In this document: in pieces, positions 6,074 to 10,514 of the stretch | Layout of the letters: every line of letters begins with the position of its first letter | How positions within the stretch are numbered: the first letter of the stretch is position 1 | Assembly: GCA_963205465.1 (NCBI GenBank) | Contig: CAUJKG010000263.1 | Coordinates: forward strand, 1-10,514 | DNA length: 10,514 nt | Reading direction: 5' to 3' | Origin: Pseudomonadota bacterium | GTDB taxonomy: Bacteria > Pseudomonadota > Alphaproteobacteria > Rhizobiales > Xanthobacteraceae | Program-made: the position numbers and the translations under genes | Notes under the pieces: model-generated | The model's database searches: none | Seen by the model: the letters and a program-made list of their open reading frames with translations, nothing else | What the model was told of the DNA's origin: nothing

Positions 6074-7024
6074 CTACGCCGCCTCTTTATCTTTCTGCGC
6101 CTTGTTGTCGTTGTAATAATAGTTCGCGTTCTTGCCGAGCACGAGGCGGCGCAGCATGCGGCGCATGCCTTCGCTCTTACGAAGCGGCGACACCGTAGCC
6201 TGCACCGTGCGCATCATCGCAAGTTTCAGCGCGTCGAGCGCGGGATGCGCATCGGGTGCGGCCTGCGGCAATCCCATGCCACGCAGGAACGAATTGAAGA
6301 CGTAAAGATCATTGCGGCGGCGCACGGCTTTCGTCTTCCAGGTGATTGCAAGCGAAATCGAATGGCTGTCTGCGGTACGCACCCAATGCGGCCACTGATA
6401 GGGCACGAAAACGCCGTCGCCCGGGAAAAGCTGGTGCTTCACGCCTTTCGCATCGAACTTCGGATCGTATTTGATGTTGCGATGCTTGGTCGCCGACGAT
6501 TCCAGCTCTTCAACGGAAGCGATCGAGTGATCGCGGTTGTCGTAAATGCTGAAGAACTTCTCGCCGTGAATCTGCACGAAGAAGTTATCTTCGGCATCGG
6601 TATGGAACGGCGTCGTCGAGTTCGGCGAGGAAACGAACAGAAATCCCTGAATGTCCTCGAAACCAGCATCGTCGAGCGAAGCATGGCCTCGCGCCTTGGC
6701 GACCGACAGAAGCGCCTGCTCCAGAATGTTGCGATAAGCCGGATGCGCGTCGACGCGCTTCAGCACCATCCAGGCACCGGCCGTCTCGATGCTTTTCACG
6801 ACTTCCTCCGGCGGCAAGTCGACCGCCTGCACCTTTTTCGGGTCTTGCCCGATCTCGGCCTTGCCGGATGAATATTCGATCTGGTCGCGCGGCAATTCGC
6901 GCACGAGCTTCACGATCTCCGGCAGCGTCAGCAACGGATTGCCGACCAGTTCATGCTTGATGCGAAACGGCAATTCGGGAAACTGCTCGAAGGCTTTGGG
7001 GTCGGCGGGTTGAACCAGGCTCAT
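6074..7024 (-). CDS. Cupin-like / JmjC-type Fe(II)- and 2-oxoglutarate-dependent oxygenase family protein
   Basis: 316 residues in the Cupin_8/JmjC-like fold. The iron triad is visible as His141 and Asp143 in PFHTDAEDNFF and His213 in VPYQWPHWVRT. The strand FVQIHGEKFFSIYD (149-162) and the LFPGDGVFVPYQ turn (199-210) are typical of the jelly-roll core, and Lys/Arg residues after ISLAITWK (223-230) could hold 2-oxoglutarate. Family members hydroxylate protein side chains or small molecules, and some have no known substrate; I cannot name one here. No signal peptide. The C-terminal 60 residues are basic and end in a YYYNDN stretch. ATG 7024 overlaps the stop of the upstream GNAT gene as ATGA, with AAGGAG eight bases before it, so translation is coupled. 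The frame extends upstream to 7294 without a break, but that part is a shadow of the GNAT gene. Confidence 0.86.
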   Translation of the reverse strand: MSLVQPADPKAFEQFPELPFRIKHELVGNPLLTLPEIVKLVRELPRDQIEYSSGKAEIGQDPKKVQAVDLPPEEVVKSIETAGAWMVLKRVDAHPAYRNILEQALLSVAKARGHASLDDAGFEDIQGFLFVSSPNSTTPFHTDAEDNFFVQIHGEKFFSIYDNRDHSIASVEELESSATKHRNIKYDPKFDAKGVKHQLFPGDGVFVPYQWPHWVRTADSHSISLAITWKTKAVRRRNDLYVFNSFLRGMGLPQAAPDAHPALDALKLAMMRTVQATVSPLRKSEGMRRMLRRLVLGKNANYYYNDNKAQKDKEAA

Positions 7025-8214
7025 GACGACTTCTCCTTGAAGGCGCGATAGCGATGCACGATCCGGCGCGCGCCTTCGCGCAAGGCGCGCCGCGCGGAAA
7101 TCAGGGAAGCGAACAACGGCGCGGAATAGCCCGCGCGCAAAGGAATGAGCGTCTCGGCGATATCGAGCCTGCCCTTCCAGATATGATCGATCATCGGATG
7201 ATCGGCGGTCGCGGTTGAATCGACCGAGCGGACGGCGTCGTCCGCGCAAAGATACCGCGTGATGTCGAGCGTGAGCTGCACGCCGGGCGAGCACTTCGAG
7301 AGCTTCTCGTCGTGGGCGATCTTGAAGAAATAGGCGCGTTCGCCGTGGCGCACGATCACGCCGGATGCGATCACGTCGGCGCCGCGCGTCAACGTTGCGA
7401 CTTCCACTTGGCCTTGCGGCGCGAGCTTGCGTACGGCCTCTTTGGTAAAACGCGTGAGCCCGTCTTGCGAACCGAGTGCGGTCCCGCGTCGGCCCTTCCA
7501 GCCGGCAGCTTCCAGCTTCAGAAACTCTTCCAGCGCCGCTTCGGTCTGCTGCGGAGAAACCGAAACGGAAAAGCGCACTTCGCCGTCGTCGGAAAGGCGG
7601 TTGCGCTGGCGGCGTAGTTCCTTGAGCTTCTTCGATCCGAGTGCATCCTGCAACAGATGATCGGCATCCGCGCTTGCGTCGAGCAGCGCGCGTGACTCCC
7701 CGTGCAGCACATGCGGAATAAGCGCTTCACGCGCCAGCGCCGTACGAAATGCGTGAGCGGCCGGCCCCTCGTTGGGTAGCGTGGAGATGATCAGCGCGTG
7801 AGCGCCTCTTGCTTTCGCGGCAGCCAGCAAACCGGCGGCGGCTTCGACGGCATGGTCCTTGTCGAGGAGCGGCGTCGCGAGCGGCGCGTAGCCGTGCCAA
7901 GTAACGAGCGCTGGCAGCGGCAGCTTGAGTGCACGCCAGGTCGAGGTAACCGGCAGGAGGCCGATCAGCCTCTTCTTTGCCGGACTGTCCCAGGCCAGAA
8001 GTGCATCGATGTTTTCATCACCCGAAACGTGACGCGTGACGGCAAGCGCCCACTCCGGCGAATAGAAGGCATTGGGCTCGATGGCGCGCGCATAGAGCGA
8101 CGACCATGCCCGTAACGGAACGGCAGCGAGACCCACGAACTCATTCGCGCGCGAAGCCGCAGCAGCGGCGGAACCGTGCTCGTCTCGTGTCAGATCGAAA
8201 TGTGTATCAACCAA
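7021..8214 (-). CDS. GNAT-family acyltransferase, FemAB/BioF2-like (Acetyltransf_6 / CelD type)
   Basis: 397 residues from the TTG start. It is a two-lobed GNAT protein of the type annotated 'BioF2-like acetyltransferase' or CelD-like, relatives of FemAB aminoacyl transferases. Visible marks: FYSPEW in the first lobe (about residue 50); the basic linker KKLKELRRQRNRL (195-207); LEAAGWKGRRGTAL (234-247), diagnostic of the family; and YFFKIAHD...SPGVQL (295-314), the acyl-CoA-pocket segment. Family members act on polysaccharide, cell envelope or lipid precursors; the substrate here is unknown. The start is uncertain: GTG 8286 gives 24 more residues, but those codons (AGA, AGG, ACA, CAA) are unlike the gene and no ribosome site precedes it, whereas TTG 8214 has AGGAAG six bases upstream. 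It is the first gene of a two-gene operon with the cupin protein (ATGA overlap). Confidence 0.85.
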   Translation of the reverse strand: MVDTHFDLTRDEHGSAAAAASRANEFVGLAAVPLRAWSSLYARAIEPNAFYSPEWALAVTRHVSGDENIDALLAWDSPAKKRLIGLLPVTSTWRALKLPLPALVTWHGYAPLATPLLDKDHAVEAAAGLLAAAKARGAHALIISTLPNEGPAAHAFRTALAREALIPHVLHGESRALLDASADADHLLQDALGSKKLKELRRQRNRLSDDGEVRFSVSVSPQQTEAALEEFLKLEAAGWKGRRGTALGSQDGLTRFTKEAVRKLAPQGQVEVATLTRGADVIASGVIVRHGERAYFFKIAHDEKLSKCSPGVQLTLDITRYLCADDAVRSVDSTATADHPMIDHIWKGRLDIAETLIPLRAGYSAPLFASLISARRALREGARRIVHRYRAFKEKSS

Positions 8215-8490
8215 GGACAACTTCCTGCGTGTTCCTTGGGGATGCTGCAAATGGACGGCCACTCTTTCCGTGCCGGAAAGAGCCACGATCCGAGATAGCC
8301 GCGTCCCTGTTGTTCTTTTTTGTTGGCGGAGACGCTAGCGATCCGCGCTTAAGGAAGCGTTGGAAAACGGCGGAAAGAGATTAATGCGGATCAACAACGG
8401 AGGACGACGGCATGCCGTAGTGAACAAACGGCAACTGCCTTCGCTAAAGTTTTAACGATCGCGCAGCGCGCGCCGCGAAAGGAACAAGCG
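8215..8490. promoter_or_regulatory. Leader and intergenic region of the GNAT-cupin operon with several palindromes
   Basis: No gene is supported in these 276 bases. They contain a perfect hairpin CTCTTTCCG (8262-8270) / CGGAAAGAG (8274-8282) with a 3-base loop, a second CGGAAAGAG at 8371-8379, a small hairpin CGCTT-AAGG-AAGCG (8346-8359) and a 12-base palindrome ACGGCATGCCGT (8407-8418). The first dyad lies 48 bases before the preferred TTG start on the minus strand, so it would be an operator or a structure in the mRNA leader. I cannot place a confident -35/-10 pair. Confidence 0.5.
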
Positions 8491-9249
8491 TTATTGCCCG
8501 TAACGCTCGGTTCGGATCGAGCCCGGCTCAACGCCGGCACCAATCATCGCTTCGCTCGCGATACTCACAAACGGATTCGAACCGCAGATATAGACGTGCC
8601 GGAGCGGCGACGGCATCTGCCGCGATACTTCACCGATCATCGGCGCATCAATTCGTCTTCCGTAATCACCTTCGCGCCGCGGCGCTTCGCGTGTGATCGT
8701 CAGCACGAGCTTGAACGCACCCTGCTCCTGATCGAGTGCGAGCAATTCTTCGCGAAAGATCACGTCCTGCCACGAGCGCGCGGAAAGCAGGAGCAGCATC
8801 GGCACGCCGGATCGCTGCCGCGCATGATGACGGACCATCGACATCAGCGGCGCGACGCCGGAACCCCCGCCTGCCAGCAGCACCGGACCACCATCCGCGT
8901 TCTGCCAGACGAAGTGCCCGCCGATCGGCCCGCGCAATTCCACTTCGTCGCCGGCTTGCGCCACCTCGTGGAAGAATGGCGACACCTCTCCGGTCGCAAG
9001 CTTCTCGATCGCAAGCTCGATGTCGTCGCGGTCTTCCGGCGCGGACGCGATCGAATACGGGCGTTGCGCGCGATAACCATTCGGCGCGGTCAGGCGGACT
9101 TCGACATGCTGTCCGGCGCGAAAGGAAAACGGTTGCGAAGGCGTGAAGAAGAAACTGGATGCCGTCGGCGTGCGCTTCTCGATCTTGTTGAGCGTGACTT
9201 TTTGCCAGCGGATCGCGAGCGGAGCCGGCGGCGTGGTCGCTTCAGTCAC
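8491..9249 (-). CDS. FAD-dependent NAD(P)H oxidoreductase (ferredoxin-NADP reductase family), partner of the molybdoenzyme
   Basis: 252 residues, FAD-binding beta-barrel followed by a nucleotide-binding domain. Motifs in order: RPYSIAS (63-69), which binds FAD; GPIGGHFVW (107-115); LLAGGGSGVAPL (124-135), the NAD(P) pyrophosphate loop; YICGSNPFV (220-228), the CG motif near the nicotinamide; and the C-terminal ERYGQ. There is no [2Fe-2S] domain, so it should pass electrons between NAD(P)H and a partner protein. The partner is probably the sulfite-oxidase-like protein encoded just upstream. I prefer GTG 9249, whose GTGACTGA overlaps the stop of that gene by 8 bases; ATG 9282 would add 11 residues, and neither has a strong ribosome site. 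Longer starts up to 9435 only read the other gene's shadow. Cytoplasmic, soluble. Confidence 0.87.
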   Translation of the reverse strand: MTEATTPPAPLAIRWQKVTLNKIEKRTPTASSFFFTPSQPFSFRAGQHVEVRLTAPNGYRAQRPYSIASAPEDRDDIELAIEKLATGEVSPFFHEVAQAGDEVELRGPIGGHFVWQNADGGPVLLAGGGSGVAPLMSMVRHHARQRSGVPMLLLLSARSWQDVIFREELLALDQEQGAFKLVLTITREAPRREGDYGRRIDAPMIGEVSRQMPSPLRHVYICGSNPFVSIASEAMIGAGVEPGSIRTERYGQ

Positions 9250-9850
9250 CGGAATAGCGCTGCTCTCGCCACGGATCGCCATACATATGATAGCCGCGCT
9301 CTTCCCAGAATCCGGCGGTATCTCTATCGGTAAATTGCAGCGTGTGAATCCACTTCGCCGATTTCCAGAAATAGAGATGTGGCACGACGAGGCGCGCGGG
9401 ACCGCCATGGTCCGGCGTAATCGGCTTGCCGTCATATAGCGTCGCGACCATGGCCTTGCCGCCGGTCAGATCCGCGGTCGGGACGTTGGCCGAATAGTCG
9501 TCATAACCATGCACGAGCGTGAATGCGGTCGCTTCGTCGATTCCCGCCGCGGCGAGAATGTCGTCGATCATCACGCCTTGCCAGACGGTATCGAACTTCG
9601 ACCAGGTCGTGACACAGTGGATGTCGCGGGTCAGTTTCGACTGCGGAAGCTGGTTGAACTCGGGCCAGGTCCAGCGCGCGATGATCTGCGGACCGTGTTT
9701 GAGTATGAAGGACCAGTTTTCCCGTTTCACCAGCGGCGTCGGGCCGGCGGAGAGCACAGGAAAATCCGTCGTCAGCGCCTGTCCCGGCGGCAGGCGCTCC
9801 GCCTCCGTCCGCTCGCGGGGCTTGCCGGTAAATCCGCGCGTCACCGTCAT
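9242..9850 (-). CDS. Sulfite-oxidase-like molybdopterin-dependent oxidoreductase (cytoplasmic YedY/MsrP-fold)
   Basis: 202 residues of the sulfite oxidase molybdopterin-binding domain. The short pattern DIHCVTTWSKFDTVWQGV (77-94) carries Cys79, the residue expected to bind molybdenum. VHGYDDYSANVP, the GPARLVVPHLYFWKSAKW block and the end ERGYHMYGDPW are typical of this subfamily. Unlike MsrP/YedY it has no twin-arginine signal peptide, so it is probably cytoplasmic. The reaction is unknown (sulfoxide or N-oxide reduction or sulfite oxidation are possible for the fold). I chose ATG 9850 because a promoter-like pair (9877-9904) lies just before it; ATG 9949 upstream would place that promoter inside the gene. 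It is followed by an overlapping flavin reductase gene, which very likely supplies or takes its electrons. Confidence 0.86.
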   Translation of the reverse strand: MTVTRGFTGKPRERTEAERLPPGQALTTDFPVLSAGPTPLVKRENWSFILKHGPQIIARWTWPEFNQLPQSKLTRDIHCVTTWSKFDTVWQGVMIDDILAAAGIDEATAFTLVHGYDDYSANVPTADLTGGKAMVATLYDGKPITPDHGGPARLVVPHLYFWKSAKWIHTLQFTDRDTAGFWEERGYHMYGDPWREQRYSGD

Positions 9851-9876
9851 CGGAATGGTCCCAATCGTTATATGCG

Positions 9877-9904
9877 ATTTTATCACTCCCGGTCCGCCCG
9901 ACAA
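9877..9904 (-). promoter_or_regulatory. Sigma-70-type promoter for the molybdoenzyme-reductase operon
   Basis: On the minus strand TTGTCG (9904-9899) and TAAAAT (9882-9877) are separated by 16 bases. The -10 box lies 26 bases before ATG 9850. A further AT-rich TATAAC follows at about 9867-9872. Pattern-based only. Confidence 0.45.
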
Positions 9905-9934
9905 ATCACGACAGCGTAATTCCTCTGGCGTCTT

Positions 9935-9962
9935 TTGCATCGCAGCCATGAAACGCTAGAAT
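9935..9962 (+). promoter_or_regulatory. Sigma-70-type promoter for the formaldehyde dehydrogenase gene
   Basis: TTGCAT (9935-9940) and TAGAAT (9957-9962) are separated by 16 bases and lie 29 bases before the start ATG. It is back to back with the minus-strand promoter at 9877-9904, so the two operons share a roughly 140-base control region. No obvious operator palindrome is visible. Confidence 0.5.
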
Positions 9963-9991
9963 TGACGAAACGAATATCCGGAGGAAAGAGA

Positions 9992-10514
9992 ATGGACGTC
10001 CGCGCTGCAGTTGCCGTCGAAAAAGGAAAACCGCTCGAAGTCACGACGGTTCAGCTGGAAGGGCCGAAAGTTGGCGAAGTCCTGGTCGAGATCAAGGCGA
10101 CCGGCATCTGCCATACCGACGAGTTCACGCTGTCCGGTGCTGACCCGGAGGGAATTTTCCCGGCCATTCTCGGCCATGAAGGCGCCGGCGTCGTGGTCGA
10201 TATCGGACCCGGTGTCACGAGCGTGAAAAAAGGCGACCACGTCATTCCGCTCTATACGCCCGAATGCCGCCAATGCCCCTCCTGCCTTTCGCGCAAGACC
10301 AATCTCTGCACTTCGATTCGCGCGACCCAGGGTCAGGGCCTGATGCCGGACGGAACCTCGCGCTTCTCGATCGGCGGCAAGAAGCTCTTTCACTACATGG
10401 GCACGTCGACGATTGCGAATTACACGGTGCTCCCCGAGATCGCGGTCGCGAAAATCCGCGAGGATGCTCCCTTCGATAAAGTTTGTTACATCGGCTGCGG
10501 CGTGACGACCGGTG
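9992..10514 (+). CDS. frmA: S-(hydroxymethyl)glutathione dehydrogenase / class III alcohol dehydrogenase, 5' part (runs off right edge)
   Basis: First 174 residues of a zinc-dependent class III alcohol dehydrogenase (full length about 370). Catalytic zinc ligands Cys40 (GICHTDEF) and His62 with Glu63 (LGHEGAG) are present. The four structural zinc cysteines are 92, 95, 98 and 106 in PECRQCPSCLSRKTNLC. The class III signature TQGQGLMPDGTSRFS and the YIGCGVTTG segment, which carries the third catalytic zinc ligand, are visible before the cut. It oxidises S-(hydroxymethyl)glutathione, formed from formaldehyde and glutathione, to S-formylglutathione with NAD+, and can also reduce S-nitrosoglutathione. 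ATG 9992 has GGAGGA six bases upstream. It is divergent from the molybdoenzyme operon. The missing 3' part lies outside the window. The symbol is used in the sense of E. coli frmA; many rhizobial annotations use adhC or flhA. Confidence 0.96.
   Translation, partial: MDVRAAVAVEKGKPLEVTTVQLEGPKVGEVLVEIKATGICHTDEFTLSGADPEGIFPAILGHEGAGVVVDIGPGVTSVKKGDHVIPLYTPECRQCPSCLSRKTNLCTSIRATQGQGLMPDGTSRFSIGGKKLFHYMGTSTIANYTVLPEIAVAKIREDAPFDKVCYIGCGVTTG

Noticed and set aside
6074..7294. Longer version of the cupin protein starting at 7294
   Set aside because: The added 90 residues are the GNAT gene read in another frame and are Arg-rich. ATG 7024 has a good ribosome site and the ATGA overlap.
8396..8421. 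GGAGG followed by ATG-CCG-TAG, a two-codon start-stop element
   Set aside because: It could arise by chance within a palindrome, and no gene follows it on the plus strand.
8494..9333. Plus-strand 279-codon frame opposite the flavin reductase gene
   Set aside because: It is antisense to clear FAD and NAD(P) motifs and its own translation shows none.

Overview
The window looks like ordinary chromosomal DNA from a GC-rich alphaproteobacterium, most likely Hyphomicrobiales close to the Bradyrhizobium/Afipia/Rhodopseudomonas group. The basis is the strong G/C bias at third codon positions, the protein families present (core-MetE paralogue, VOC dioxygenase, one-Cys peroxiredoxin, cytoplasmic sulfite-oxidase-like enzyme with a flavin reductase, glutathione-dependent formaldehyde dehydrogenase), and a palindromic intergenic element (5967-6011) of a type I recall as common in those genomes. 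I see no tRNA, rRNA, insertion sequence, phage gene or CRISPR array. The placement is inference from sequence and memory; no database was searched.

Left part (1-3673). The 5' end of an unnamed helical protein gene runs off the left edge on the minus strand. Divergent from it is a VOC-family ring-cleaving dioxygenase-like gene (457-1386) ending in a clear hairpin terminator. A TTGACA box and a perfect 8-bp-arm palindrome (1484-1504) then precede a core methionine-synthase-like methyltransferase (1527-2672). A MarR-type regulator (to 3105) overlaps or directly abuts it but has no normal start codon in its frame. A small secreted protein with 14 cysteines follows (3200-3673).

Middle (3752-6045). 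A ChaA-type Ca2+/H+ antiporter is on the minus strand. A 382-bp intergenic region with an AT-rich, repeat-containing core leads to a one-Cys (Prx6-type) peroxiredoxin on the plus strand. The peroxiredoxin converges, through the palindromic repeat and a hairpin terminator, on the next operon.

Right part (6074-10514). A minus-strand two-gene operon encodes a FemAB/BioF2-like GNAT acyltransferase and an Fe(II)/2-oxoglutarate-type cupin (JmjC-like) protein. They are coupled by a 4-bp ATGA overlap, and the leader carries a strong dyad. This is the best candidate here for an uncharacterised biochemical unit. Next comes a second minus-strand pair: a sulfite-oxidase-fold molybdoenzyme and an overlapping FAD/NAD(P)H reductase that probably supplies its electrons. 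Divergent from it, from a compact two-promoter region, is the 5' part of S-(hydroxymethyl)glutathione dehydrogenase, which runs off the right edge. Several genes deal with reactive small molecules (formaldehyde, peroxides, probably sulfoxides or sulfite), but nothing shows that they form one pathway.
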